NCBI RefSeq assembly: GCF_035582795.1
Contig: NC_134369.1
Coordinates: forward strand, 55,862,001 to 55,926,000
DNA from: Mycteria americana
Taxonomy: Eukaryota > Chordata > Aves > Ciconiiformes > Ciconiidae
Direction of reading: 5' to 3'
DNA: 64,000 bases
The position numbers were made by a program, and so were the translations under genes. The notes beneath the pieces are model-generated. The model saw only the letters and a list, made by a program, of their open reading frames with translations. It was not told the DNA's origin and did no database searches. Below are positions 1 to 12,880 of this stretch, one piece after another; positions within the stretch are counted from its first letter, which is position 1; each line of letters opens with the position of its first letter.

Positions 1-1162
1 CTGACTCTGGCTTAGCATTATTGCCTTGCACCTGCAGCCCTTAAATGCAGACTTAATCCAAGCCTGCCCCAGTACGCAGAAGATTAATAATATTATTTAC
101 AAGGGCCAAAAGAACAATTTTCATAAATCTGAGCCAATTTTTCTCATGCGAGATTTATATTTGAATTAAGAAGGGAACATTATAAATCTATCCCATGATA
201 AAACTTAAAACTTGGGATTTTAATATGCTGAATCCCCTATGCTCTGGGCTGTAAAACTTGATAGAGAGAGTGTTTCTTCCTAATGCTGCATTAGGCAAGT
301 AACCAATTCATCCAATTACTGAACTGACAACACTGTTCCTGTGAACTGTAGATAAATTCACTGACTTGGACAAGGATGTACAATATGGTATGTATTGGGG
401 CAGTAAACACAAAAGAATAGATCCATTATGTTGGACTGCAGATCATTTTGGGCTCAGCAAAGCAAGAGTTGAAGTCAGGACACCAGAAAAGAAAACTTAG
501 GAGGGTGAAATATCTGTAAAAAGAACTTGGCTTTTGATGAGAACATGGAAATAATTCAACATAAGATAAGTCCTTCGCTCTAAGCAGATTAGGAAAAAAT
601 AATGACGATCACCGACGGTTACTTTATAATCTAACTTAAAACTTAAGACTTTCTTTATGTATTCTGTGTCAGGTTTTAATCCAATTTTTTCTCCTTTTGC
701 AGTAATGCCAGGAAGCAACAAAAATAGAACTGTCAGCAGTCCTTCTATAGCCCTGATACCAAAGAGAACTGGAAACATCTGGATGCATTTTTCAACAGGA
801 CAGCCAAGAAGAAGGTATTTTAGGCAAGAGTATCTGCCTGTGCAGTGGAGTTCCCTAACATGGCTAAACGTGTCTAGCTTTGAAAAGATGGCCCTTGGAA
901 ACCAACTCATAGCAACACTGAAAGAGAGCACTGAATGGCATCCAGGACTCCTCAGCCTCTGCCATGACCATGGAGCCACACAGAAAACACATGGATACAC
1001 ATACCATATCCAGACAGCTAATGAAAAATAGCTCCTCCTGTATATATGAAAAAAGAAGAAAACCCAAACAGTTTTGCATGCAAAAATACAGTTTCATTAC
1101 TATTAAAACTATTTAAGGGAACCCTGTTGACCTGCAAGAGTCAAGATGGAATATTTCTTTAC

Positions 1163-1185
1163 ATATATATATATATATATATATA
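1163..1185. repeat. (AT)n microsatellite
   Basis: An uninterrupted alternating AT run of about 22 bases is followed by an imperfect ACAC/ATAC stretch up to about 1200. Confidence 0.95.
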
Positions 1186-2689
1186 CACGCATACACACAT
1201 CTACTGCTTTGTTTTAGGTGAAGCAGTTTTTTATTAGTTATGGTACATTAAATATTTAATAGTTATTTTACATATCATTATTAACCTGTTTCATGATGAA
1301 AACAAAAATCTTTAAATTATGGAGTTTCCACAGGATGAGGATTCCCTGTTCATCAGTTCTGCTCCACACTGTCACTCTGTAACCAGTTACAGCATTGTGG
1401 TGAGAGGAAGGAAATATGTAAGTTGTATAAATGAAGGCTAAAAGACTATGGCTGAGATTAAGAAAGGAAACAGGTGACTGCAGTACATCTCATATATGAA
1501 AACAGATTAAATGAATGACTCGAAAACAGGAAATGGGAACTGATCTTAATTAATTCAAATCCAAAACAGATTGGGAGTATGGCTCTGCAGGGCACGTGCA
1601 CTGAGCTCAGGAAGCTGCCTAAACATACTTTAAAATAAAAGCCTAGGAGGATCTCATCTTTATAAGGTACAACTATTTATTATTTTTTGCTTTAAATCCA
1701 CCCAGACCAGGGGCCCACAACCACTTTTAACAGCCCCAGCAGTGCCTCTCAGGGAGCTGTACTGGCTGGAGTAGTTGGCAGCTGCCCAGGCAGATGAGTG
1801 GCAACCAGGCACTGCATAAAAGAGGTATTTTTAAAGAATTTTGCATAGACGTTGGGAGAAACCAGCAGAAATCAGAACCGTCTCAATTTTATGGGAGCAT
1901 CTAACATCCCAATTATTATTGGCCAAATGCTGCTACAACTATGGGGCACGGTGGTGGGGCTCCGCTCCCCTCTGAGAGGACAGAGGCCCTGAGAGCAGAA
2001 GTTGGCAGCATGAATTTACCATTCTCTTTTTCCCCTCAGGACAGATTTGCTTAAAACAAAGTGAACAATAGCTACCCCATGAACGTATGGGGATTTTTTA
2101 TCCTGTTAAGTTTAAATCAACACTCTTCACAAGAGATTTTTGACCCATGATTTCACACATTGGTGAGACTAGATCTGGAAGTACACGTACCACTGAACTA
2201 AACGAAAGGCAGGATGATTCAGGGAGATATTCTGTGTTTAGTCAAGGTTTCATGGATAAAAGTTTTTAGCTACTCCAGTCACTGCTGAGCAGACAGAGAA
2301 CCTGAATGGGAGACTGACAGAGAGTTCCCAATCTAGAGGCCAACAATCCCATTTTGCAAAAGTAAATTGGAAAAAAAAACAAACAAAAACTCAACCCAGA
2401 ACTAAAAGGTTTTGGATTTTCCTCTACTGCGAAATGAAACTGGCCTTGAGAATGTTTTGTTGTCACCTAGAAGAGCAGTACTAAACAACGTTTTATGAAC
2501 CTCTCAGAAACAGGAAACAATTGGTTTTCTACCAGTTCACCACCAACTACAGAAGCACTGCTAGCTCAAGCTACTTTTAAACCTTGTTCTGACTAACCCT
2601 CCTCTCTGTATGACAGGTGCTTTCCTCATCAGTAGAGGTACACACACAGCAGACTGGATGCTGAATTTTGTAAAGAGAACCTGCCCTTA

Positions 2690-3140
2690 GCCCCCCTTTA
2701 TCTGCCCCCTCCAGCCCCTGCCAAGCCCTGGTCAAGGGTTGGGCCATCTTCTGGCCGCATCAACCACCTGATGCTGTACACGCTGGCCCAGCTTCAACAA
2801 GCAGGGTGGACAGGGACACATCCAGCCCCCTCGGCCTGGAGGCATGAGGGCTCTGTGGGAGCAAGGGGTTGCATTCCTGTAGGTGGAAGGGACCCTCCCA
2901 CAGCTCTGGTGACAAGGCTGCCCCACAGAAGCCAAGCAGCCTTCTAGCTCTCCATGCTTCAGATGAAGCTGAGGCGCTATGCCCTGCTGATGAGGCCGCA
3001 GGGCTCCAGGGCCCAGCATGCTGCCCTCTGCCTTGCCCGGCACCCAGGGGAGCTGGGCAGGGAGCCAGGCACCCGCCTGCCCAGGCTGAAGCATACTGTG
3101 CAAGTCCACATCCAGGCTCCAGGCCCCAAAGCATAGGTGC
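2690..3140. other. GC-rich patch, no gene recognised
   Basis: This block is C+G-rich compared with its flanks. Overlapping open frames on both strands (60-127 codons) are rich in Pro, Ala, Gly and Cys and share no family resemblance that I can see. It is read as a compositional patch. Confidence 0.4.
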
Positions 3141-5922
3141 CAAATTAATTTAAGTGCCTAATAGGTTTTGAGGCGACTGGGTCATGGTCCTTCTAGATTG
3201 CTTTCTTGGACTTCAAAGCTGGTTTAACTGCCAAAGCAGCATCTCCAGAACTTGCTCTTCAGGCCAGACCCAAAGCTCATTGCAATGACCACAAGATCCC
3301 CCCAAACACCAAGGGCCTTTGTTTGGGGCCCAATTATCTGTTCTCTCCAGTTTAAGTGTGGCTATTAGATCACTGAAAAACAAAGCTTCAAAACAAAGTC
3401 GCCAGGGTACAATTTACAGGAAAGATAAGCATCAGATTGCTGACATAACTTTTTTTTGGCACTGAATTAATGTAAACTTCAGCTGCGATGACAGGCAAAC
3501 AAACACTCGTACTAAGCTTAAAAGAAGTGTCCTCACTAATTCTGCATGGTTTGATGTATTAATGCGAGTAAGAGATATGATGCAACACAGATGAGTTCAA
3601 ACCAAACCCAGGATTTGAACCTCTTCCCATATGAGGCTCCTCAGTTTAGGTCCAAAGATTCATCCCGGACGCAAAAGGCTATCAACATAATTTTCCTCTG
3701 CATAAGCAATCTTGCTGATGAAGCGTGAATAGCGTTAGTAACCAGAATGACAACATGACTTAACCCAAACTCAGCCTGTCCTACTTAAAGTCAAATCCCG
3801 CTTTACCTTTCACTTTAGAGAGACAAGATCTTAGGTTCTCTGCTGACAGAGATTGGGTGTTGTCCTACTTAGATTAGAGAGAGAATATTTACCAGATTTA
3901 AGGTATCTTGGGAGATAGCAATTCAGAGTAAACAAAGTCATTCTTTTATAAAATTAAACAAGAGTCTGAAGAGTGGAGCAATAGGTCAGGATATGCATCA
4001 TGCAAAATTCACTAAATAAAGTAAATAGCATTTTAATCAAGCAAACAAGTTCAATAAATGTTTCCACCAAAGCCAAAGGGTACTTCTGGTATAAGCCAAA
4101 GCGGGTAGGATTCCCAGGAAGACAGTAGGCCTAAGCTAGCCAAAGCCTGGCTTCCTAGTGCAGGCTGCCCTTCTAAGGCAGGTCCTCTGGCTCTGCCCAC
4201 ACCACACACGGGGGCTGCGTCTGCCTGTCCTGAACTTGCCTAAAGGGCTGGCTGCTACCGGAGGGGCAGTTTGGCTCTCCCTTGCCAACAACTATTTCTG
4301 TTGGATCTAGTGAACGTGCAGCTGCATGATGAGCTGGCCCAGCTCACTGATTAGATGCAAAACTAAACCTCCAAAATAAACAAACATGTTTTTTTTAAAA
4401 AAGTAGTTTTCTAACCCACCCTGTGGTTGACTGCAGAAGGCGGGGTCAGAATGTGCAGTGGGGAAAACGGGGGGCCAGAGCAGGGCTGTCCTTTTCACAG
4501 CCAACCCACAACCCTGGGGAGTACATTTAGAGTAACGTACATCTGAAACTAAAACACCTACAAGGATGATGAAAAGAGGCTGAGCAAAAAGCAAACCAGC
4601 TGACAGGAAACACAAGTGACAGAACAGACAAGTAAAATGACTGAGCCTAATGATTAGGACAAAGAAAAAGAGACCAGAGTCTGAGCTTTTTCTCCAACAC
4701 TGTAAATTAACAGACTACACACTGACTGACTGAACAATCCTGCCCACATTCACTCTTTCCATAGCATAAGAAGAAAGAGGATTTAATCACCCGGGGATCC
4801 ATCACCTAAATTAAGTGCAGGGAAGGGCAGTGGAATTGATGGGACTTCTATGGAGTCCAATGTACCCTGGGTGCAGTGCTTTTAGTAGGTGTGATTTTTA
4901 TAAGTATTTGCAAGAATCAAGGGACACTTTAGTAATAAATATATTTTTCTTGAAATTCAGTATTGCTTAACCACATGTATTCTGCAAATATATTTTTAAT
5001 ATTTAACATACAGCTGGAAAAAGGACTAGAAATTAAACTTCTCCACTCCTGGATTCATGCCCTAGCCGCTGAGTTGTAGGATCAGAGCTCACCTAATGAA
5101 TATTTCTGTATTGAAAGCAAGGCGAAACAGTTTCATAAGTAAGGAGTCAGAGACCACCAGCCCAGAACAACACACAGGTTTATGGCTCTAGCACTCTCTT
5201 GAGAAATGAAAGATGCAAATTCAGAACTTAGCTCCTCACATCAGGGTAACAGCTCTAGACAAAGCCTAGAAACAATAAGAAAAGGAAACAAATAAACAAA
5301 AAGCATGGCAATATACTCCCCTGCATGCTTTTAAGTGGTCCTAATCATCTATATGTAATCTGAAGACACTTGGACTCCCCAAGAGCAACTTCTCAAGGAA
5401 CACCTCGCTTCTGGATCCCTGGATAGCTCGGGCACCTAACTAATCAACACTGTCAAAACTAAAGGCACATCAAGCAGCAGACCTCAACGCATTCAGCAAA
5501 TATTACTGGGAAAAACCTGAGCCTCCACAGATCAGAGACCAAGGGTTAGGTCTGCAAGGATCTAGCTCTGAGGAGTGGGTGCCCACAGGATCATTTAGAT
5601 GCCCAAGCACTTCACAGTTGTGGCCCAGCGTATGTCCCTTGAGATCTAGTTCTCTTCTTGCACAATTACAACGGCACTGACTGGAAGTGTACGTTGTAGG
5701 AACAGCCGCGATATCAACCTTTCCATTCTTATCTAGAGAAATGCATCACATGAGACATTGGGCATGTTTCCACATCGAAGGAAAGTCACAAGACCAGCTT
5801 AATTTAAGATGATACTTATTTCAGACTGCTGTTTAATAACCAGAATCATCTGAAGCACCCAGGAATCCAGCTGTATGGTATGCATTAAAAAAGTACACTG
5901 CGGCTTTTGAACAGGACAGTTT

Positions 5923-5964
5923 GAAGCTGCACACGATTACGGCTGCTCGAAGCTGCACACGATT
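5923..5964. repeat. Short direct repeat, 16 bp twice, period 26
   Basis: The unit gaagctgcacacgatt occurs at 5923-5938 and 5949-5964 with no mismatch. Confidence 0.9.
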
Positions 5965-6681
5965 TAACAGTGCTCTTGGATAGAGCAGGTTATAACTTCA
6001 GTAAATGTAATGTATTTTCTGATGCTAATCCCATCCAGTACAGAAGGGAAACTCTGTCTAGCTATATTCACAACTTCCTTCTGAGTTTTGGCTAAACCAT
6101 ATCTTTAATTACCTGAAGTGTTCCTAGAGAAGGTGATCTAGTTATTTCTTTCCTATGGTAACGCTTAGATGTTAATTCACGCAGAATATTTTGACTTTAC
6201 AAGGACATTTTCTTATAGCAATACCAGTTTGAGACTGGTTTAGGTACAATTTAATCTCAGACCTAATTTATATGAAGATTTGATTCTGCGGTAGTTCAAT
6301 ATAGTTACTATTTTTCTACCTGCCTCCATTTCTCAAGGTCTGTCACTTGATAGAAAATATAGTCCCCAGCCAAATCTTGGAAGCGCACTGTCAAATGAAC
6401 ACTCATACAGCCATAAACAAAAAAACCCCAGGCACTGAAAGGTCTTCACTCCAAAACCCCCACTGGTACTGTAGCATGGTGGCAAGGCACTACAGCTGTG
6501 CAGCATCACCTGTAACACAAACTGCCCAACAACACTGCCTTTTGCAATTCACGTTCTGCAAGTTGAATTCGTCCGTCAAGTTTTAGCCTACTTAGAAAAA
6601 CCACATAGATCAATATGCTGACATCCTTAAAGAATTCTGACTTTAAAAACATGCTGTCCCATTCAATATACCTATCAGAGC

Positions 6682-6718
6682 GCATCAGGTGAAATGCGTC
6701 AGGTGAAATACATCAGGG
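6682..6718. repeat. Tandem 14-bp repeat, about 2.6 copies
   Basis: The units are gcatcaggtgaaat, gcgtcaggtgaaat and a partial acatcaggg, with one or two differences between copies. Confidence 0.9.
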
Positions 6719-7099
6719 TTTGCAAAAAAGATCGTTAGTTTTCGTTTCTCAGCAGCCTTATATTCACAGTGAGAAAATAATAATTTACAAATTGCAAAAG
6801 TATCAGTGTATATTCACGTTTAAATACGCTAAGTATCAATGCACAAGGCAGTTATGTTATATTCAATCACATCAGTGATATATATGGAAGAGTCACTTTA
6901 GCAAGACAGCCCAACAAAAGCCAACCTTCCCGGATAGTTTTGTTCCCGTTCACTCTCGTGCACGGCCCATGCTGCGATACTGAGGTGTGCCACGAGTTAC
7001 AGAGGCTGCTGGAGAGCGGCGATCAAATGGTTCGGCTGAAAGTATAAAGCCCAACTTTACATTTCCGATGAACAACGAGGCAAGGAAAGCAAACCACCA

Positions 7100-7730
7100 C
7101 CTCCACCATCCGCCGCGGGGGCCCGCGGAGGGCCCTCCCGCAGGGGAGACCCGCGCCGCCTCGGGGCGGTACGCCCGGCTCCGGGCTCCGCCGGCGGCCG
7201 CCACCGCGGGGCCTCGAGCTGCCCGCGGCCGCCGCGGCAGCTCCCCCGCCCCGGCCAGGCGCTCGGCCTCGCCGGCGGCCCCTGCCCGCACCTGCCGCCC
7301 CCTCGCTGCCCGCGCCGCGCTCCGCAGCCCCCTTCTCCTCTGAGAGCCGGCGGCGGGCAGCGCCGCCGCGGCCTGCCGGGCGGGGGCTCCGGCCCTCGCT
7401 CCCCGCTCCCGCCCGCCCCGGCCCAGCTCCCCCGGCCCGGTACCTGCTGGGAGGGCGCCCAGCCGCCCCTCCGCCCGCGCGCGGCTGCCGCCGGCCGCCT
7501 CCTGCCCGCAGCTCCTGCGGGACTGCCCTGCCCCGGGGCTGCGCCCTGCCCCTCGGCTCCTGCCCGGCCGCTCGCCGCCTCTCCCGCCCAGGCCTCTCCT
7601 CCCGCCCGGCGGCTGCCGGCCCCCGCCTGCCCTTCCCAGCCAGGCACTGCCGGGCTCCCCGCCCGCACGGCCCGTCAGGTGCGCTCCGGCAGCGCTTACT
7701 CGCCGATCCCTGTCGCGGAGGGGCAGTTTC
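7100..7730. promoter_or_regulatory. CpG island, candidate promoter (possibly TC2N, minus strand)
   Basis: About 630 bp is very C+G-rich and dense in CpG (many ccgccg, gcccgc, cggcgg motifs) within an AT-rich neighbourhood. The 200-270-residue open frames across it on the minus strand are Gly/Ala/Arg/Pro low-complexity products of composition, not proteins. Minus-strand splice-donor-like sites occur at 7444/7443 (CCAGCAG|GTACCG) and 7751/7750 (GCGG|GTGAGT), so a non-coding first exon is possible. In human, TC2N lies just 3' of FBLN5 on the same strand, which makes it the leading candidate. No TC2N coding exon was recognised in 1-7000. A lncRNA or bidirectional promoter is an alternative. Confidence 0.7.
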
Positions 7731-7770
7731 CCCGCTGACTTGGGACTCACCCGCCTCACCAAAGCTACTC

Positions 7771-10700
7771 ACAGCGGCAGATTTGTCGCCAAATAGCTGC
7801 CAGCAACTTCTCCTTGTCGCTCGCTGGACTCTTACACTGGCAAAGTCAGTGCCAAAGCTGCCCCTCGCTTTGCTAGAAGCAAAGCCAGGCCTATATTTTA
7901 GAGAGGAAAAGTGAATTTTTTAAACTGTGCTTAGTAAATGGCATGTCCAGCTGGAATATGGATCCCTGTCAAGTTAGGCTTTACGTAGACACGTGAGTGA
8001 AAGCGTCTGCCACAGAGTGCGTAGTCTGTAGGGTAATTTACGGATCACAGATGGTGGATTGGTTCAGAAATTTCAGCAGGAAATTCTGCTTCAGAAGTTT
8101 CCTTGCAGGAAGCAAAAGTTTTGTGAGACTCAAGGTGGTCTCCTCTCCCTCTCCTCTCACTTTCCTCTCCTCAATTCCGGTTTCTGATAAAGAACTAGAA
8201 GTGCTAAAATACCCCAGGAGGCAAAGATGAGCGAGAAGTGGGGCTGCGTTAGTAGGAAAAAGGGATTATTTCCTCAAGGAAATGCTGTTTACACTCTAAG
8301 AGCTTTAAAATTTCCAGTCAGTGAAGTTCCGCACGGTTGCCCAAATAGCTCTTGAAGTCCAGCCTTTGGTGGATTCCCCATCCACCAAGACTGTAGTTTT
8401 CTATGACGATATTTTTTTATTTTCAATTTAATAGCACCACGGACCTGCTGCTAACTAAGAATTTCATGCCTGTCATCATGTAGTGTAACACAGCTACTTA
8501 GAGCTCCAGAGCCACTGTAAGGGGAGACCCTTTGCCAAAAGCACAGACTCGTAATATTTGAGCTAACAAAGCATCTCTGTTCATCTCTGCACAGAGCCGG
8601 TCGCACAGTACTGGGGTATCACATAGCGGAGCGGCTCTGATGCCTGTTAATGGAGCTCATGAGATTATGTGTGGTCACTATTTTAAAGAAATACCAGTAA
8701 CCTGGTATGCTTCCAAAATTACCTGAGTCCTCCTGAGGTGCGCATTAAGCACACATTTCCAGGCATCTCACTGAATTAATTTACGTGATCGAACAGCTTT
8801 ATTTTCACTGTTCATAGCAGTGCGCTGTTTAATTACCGATAAGGTCCCTGTATGCAGCTTGCTGCTATCAGGTTACATCAGCATTTTCATGCGCAAGGGT
8901 TTTTCAGGCTCTTCAGTGACTACCAGTCCTGCCTGAGTGGCTCTCCAGCTGCTGGAGTCGGCAGCGCGGTAGCAGCCAGCCTTTGGGACTGCAGGTTGCC
9001 TCTCTGATGAAAGAAAGGACATTAAAAATGGTATTTTTGACAAGGCAGTTAAAGGAAAAAAACAGTTTGCAAGACTACCTTTCTTCTTTCTCAAGGGAAG
9101 GCTGTCCTCTGTAATTTGAGGGGGCCTCTTCTCGCATCCCTGGGGCTCTTTTGACTGTTTGGGACACACCTTCCATTCTGCTTTCAGCTGCTTGAAAATT
9201 CAGAAGTTTGTTTCAATAAGCACAAAATTCAGCTGCACATGTTAAGGGATGTGGCCGACCTGATTTTGTATGGAGGGGGAGAACATTATTGTGCTGTGAA
9301 TTTTTTTAGCTGGGATGAGAAACAAACCTCCCCCCTCCCTTAGAAGATTTTTGTCCCAAACAAATTTAGTCTGGAGATCAGCAGTGAAATTAATTTATCT
9401 CTGTTCTTTGCTCCCTAGACTCCTTGTCAGCTGCAAATACGATCTTTCTTCCTTGCCAGCCTCCTGGCAGCATAGAGAGTGCTCCAAGCTCTGCTCTAGC
9501 ACTTGCTAATCTTTCTGTAACTAAACCTCACTTGAGAAACCTGGTGATGTTCCCATGCCTCACTGACGCCTGCTCTCTGCCCCTCTCTCCTCCGTGTCCA
9601 TCCCAGACTGTCACTGCAAACACTCATCCTCACTAGTTCCCGGTGCGCTGCAGCTGCTCTTGCCTCTTCATGCTGCCTCCACCCAGGGCACCCCCAATGC
9701 TAAGACCCCCAGTGCTAAGACCAAGCTAGTAAACTGGGCTGGTTTTGGCTGGCTGTGCCAAACCACGGCGCTCTCAGCTCCAGAAATGCAGGGCTGAGAC
9801 ACCTAGCAGCTGCGTGCAGAGCCAACAGAGGAGAATTTATTAGTCTGGGCTATGCTTCACCTCTCATATCCCCCAGTGAGGCCTGTCTCATCTGTTTTGA
9901 ACCCCTGCACAGCACACTTTTTCACTTGTTGCTGAGGCTGTTGGATTACAACTTCCCAGTGTTTTTCTCGGTGAAAGAGAAGACTGTAGAAAGTAGCTAC
10001 AAACAGGAGTGTATATTACTGTCTTTGGGCCTCAAACCTTTAGGAAGTAGACCTGAAACAATTAAAAACCCCATGTATAAATACTGACACAAATGTTCTT
10101 GAGTAATTCTTTATATCTGCAAAAGCTTTCAAACAGACTAAGACCCTTTTTCTTCACTTTGTGCAAATACTCCAGTGAACAAGGTTTTAAGCAGGAATGT
10201 TGATGGAGGCTGCAGGTTTGCATAAACCAAGCCTGAATTCTCCCTCGTGATCCTTTGCATCAGAAATCTGATCCCACCACTTGTGCACACTCACTGAATC
10301 ATGCCAGCTTCCATGTTAAAAATCAAGAAGTTCAGAGATTGAATCATGTTTGCACAGAGGACACTGAAATCTTGCAAGCAAAAAAGTGGAAAACATCATT
10401 GCTTAGTAGTTCTTGCCTGGTTTGCAAAAGATTAAATGCAATTAAGCAGTTGATGATTGCAAATAGCTTCCCCAACTCTGTTGAGAATCCTTCAGAGCAA
10501 GTGTCTAACACTACAGCTTGTGAAATATTTTAGTTTCAGAAACTAACACGAAGTGATGTACTTAGGATCAGAGTTAAATCCAGTGTATACTGCAATAGCC
10601 AAGTGATGAGCTCAGCTGTCGGGACCTAAAAGCAGGGCGTTATCAGGACAAGTCCAGCACACAGCATACAACCTCTCACAGCCAAACTCCATGTGTAGCC

Positions 10701-12880
10701 ACTAAACTAAGTTTTCTGACGCAGAGGCTTTTTGAGAGAGAAAAAAGGATTTTGCAACTTAGATTTCTGAAATAGCGGAGTCCTTTTCAGCTGAAGTCTC
10801 TAAGCAGTTAATACACCTTCATTATAAACAACTTCTGCAGCCAGAGGCTTTTACTACCATTAAAGTTTTTGCAGCAGTAATCTTTATCCCCTGAGGTTTT
10901 GCTGGGAGAAACATGAAACTGTTTCCTCATCCTCCCTGTCCTACTCTCAGCTGGAGCCTGGCTTTTTCCATTCCCATCATAACCTTTTGGTTTAGCAGAC
11001 ACCTTCCCTCCTCTGCCACAGAGGTTGGGTGGGGTCCACACACTTCATTATAGAAAGCTGTTATAACTCAGTCTGCGACTATTATTTTTTGTTTTCTCCT
11101 TTTTTCAAATGCATGTTTAACATCATGCTTTCCTGACATAACCCGTTGTAATTCTGTCCACCATCTGAGACTGCAGCCAGTTGCCTCCTTCCACAGCGCT
11201 GCAGAAGAACAGCTTTATTGCACAATGTCCAGCATCTTTTGGAAATGTTGCTAGGATGCCTAGAGAAGCAATTGCATGGAGATACTTTGTTGTCCAAATT
11301 AGACCCTCTTTTTGTCTCATTTAGATTTGATGTACTGTGAATTTGAAAAGAGATTTGCTGGCTTGTTATGTCTTGCCTTACGGTATAACGCAGATTTTCT
11401 TTGTACACGTGCATGTCATTAATACATTCTGATAATAAATCCAAGGAGGGCTCATCCTTCGTGCACCAGAATGCTTTGGTCCTGTCTCTCCACAGCCAGT
11501 CCCGCATCTGTGCAGGCCGCAGCAATTGCTGCTGAGCCACATAGCAGTCTTCAACCTCATAAATGGCTGCCAGTCCCAAACTAGCCCAAGGCAAGGTGAG
11601 GTTCCTGGGTGGATAGCCAGAAACTGTGCTGGGCCTGGGCTGGAGTTTTCAGGCCATCAGTTTCAGCCTGGAGTGACAAACAGGGGTGGCTGTGGGTGCA
11701 CATTTATGCAGGAGCAAAAGGTTCCGTTTCCTCCTCAGGAGGCATTTCTTGCTGTTGCTACTGTCTAGGAGTCCAAGCTGATGGATCCAGTAAACTCCAG
11801 AGGCATTATAAACCTTCACCTACAGTTGACAAAAGGATGAAACAGAGCCAAGGCATACTCCTTCCAGTGCTTTCCAATCGCATCCTTTTCTTGCCTGGCT
11901 TCATTAAGAGCCAGCTGCTCTTAATCCCAGCACAGGTTTGCAAGGACATTGTCACACCTGCTGAAAAAAGATAATAGGATTAAATGTTATCAACGTATTG
12001 ACAGCTTCCGATATTTTCTAGAGCTCTTATACCTGCAAGACTGTGGGTAGATGGTGCTACCCCAGCTTTAAAATGAGCATGCTACATGCAAAAATCACTT
12101 GGCATATCAAATCTGTTGTTTGGATCCAAACAATTCCAGTAGTTTCCTGTTTGATTCAGTGCTTTAAGCCAATATATTTAGTGTTTGTCTGGATCCATGC
12201 AGGCTGCTGTTTGAAAACTGCATTTTCAGGGTAAAGGATAAAAGAGAAAGGAAGAACCTTATCTGTTGCTAATTTCAGGAAAGATTTGAAATCTGAGATA
12301 TCTTTGAGTTCGTGTCTACCTTTCAGTGCAGTAGTTGGACTCAGTTCAATAACAGGGTTTCAAATTGTCCCCAAACCTTCATTGTTAGGGGGAAAAAAAA
12401 ACAAACAGGAAAGACCTGTTTCAGGAAAGGCTGTTGTATCAGTGAAAAAGGCCCCATGCAGCACCTGACTCTGAAATACGCTTATTTATTATAAATAATT
12501 TCCATGGCGTCACATTAACAAACATAAAAGGTCATGAACTCCTGTATTTGAAGCAAATGTGTTTGACATCTGGGATCTGGCAGAAGTTCCTCCTGTGGAA
12601 CAGATTGTTTACGCAGAGCTTTATTGAAGAATAATATTAAGAATGAATTATGAAATATTAGTGTAAGCTAGTAAGAAATTAATTGTCTTTTACAAGCCAG
12701 AGACATAATAGATCTCACAGAACTATTTTAGTTAATCTGATTCAAAAGCACATCAAGGAATGATAGCTGTGACCAGCTAACAGTGAAAATCTGTGGGGTT
12801 GAAGCACTGCAGTTAGAAATGGGTTGGAAAGAGAGGTCCAAATGCAGGCAATTGCTTAAATGCACATCTGTATTTTTGTT
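7771..12880. other. Intergenic sequence, no gene recognised
   Basis: A pyrimidine-rich tract lies at about 8140-8175 and a short near-duplicate (ccccaatgctaaga / ccccagtgctaaga) at about 9692-9722. An open frame of 170 codons on the minus strand (11594-11082) has no recognisable domain. A frame of this length can occur by chance in 64 kb read six ways. Confidence 0.5.

Larger units (their letters stand above)
1..7099. other. Intergenic or intronic AT-rich sequence, no gene recognised
   Basis: No conserved protein motif was found on either strand. If the CpG island starts TC2N on the minus strand, this would be its first intron. Contents seen: an AT microsatellite at 1163, a GC-rich patch at about 2690-3140, and short direct repeats at 5923-5964 and 6682-6718. 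A plus-strand open frame at 657-1031 has acceptor-like and donor-like edges (about 704 and 815), but its product is not recognised. Confidence 0.6.

Noticed and set aside
5040..5085. Segment resembling an antisense SINE tRNA-like head (tgccctagccgctgagttgt)
   Set aside because: Too short and without a CORE block; similarity could be chance.
1..7000. Search for TC2N coding exons on the minus strand
   Set aside because: No recognisable tandem C2-domain or N-terminal TC2N sequence was found.
6950..7772. Open frames of 118-270 codons across the GC-rich region on both strands
   Set aside because: They overlap in several frames, consist of Gly/Ala/Arg/Pro low-complexity sequence, and arise from stop-codon depletion in a CpG island.
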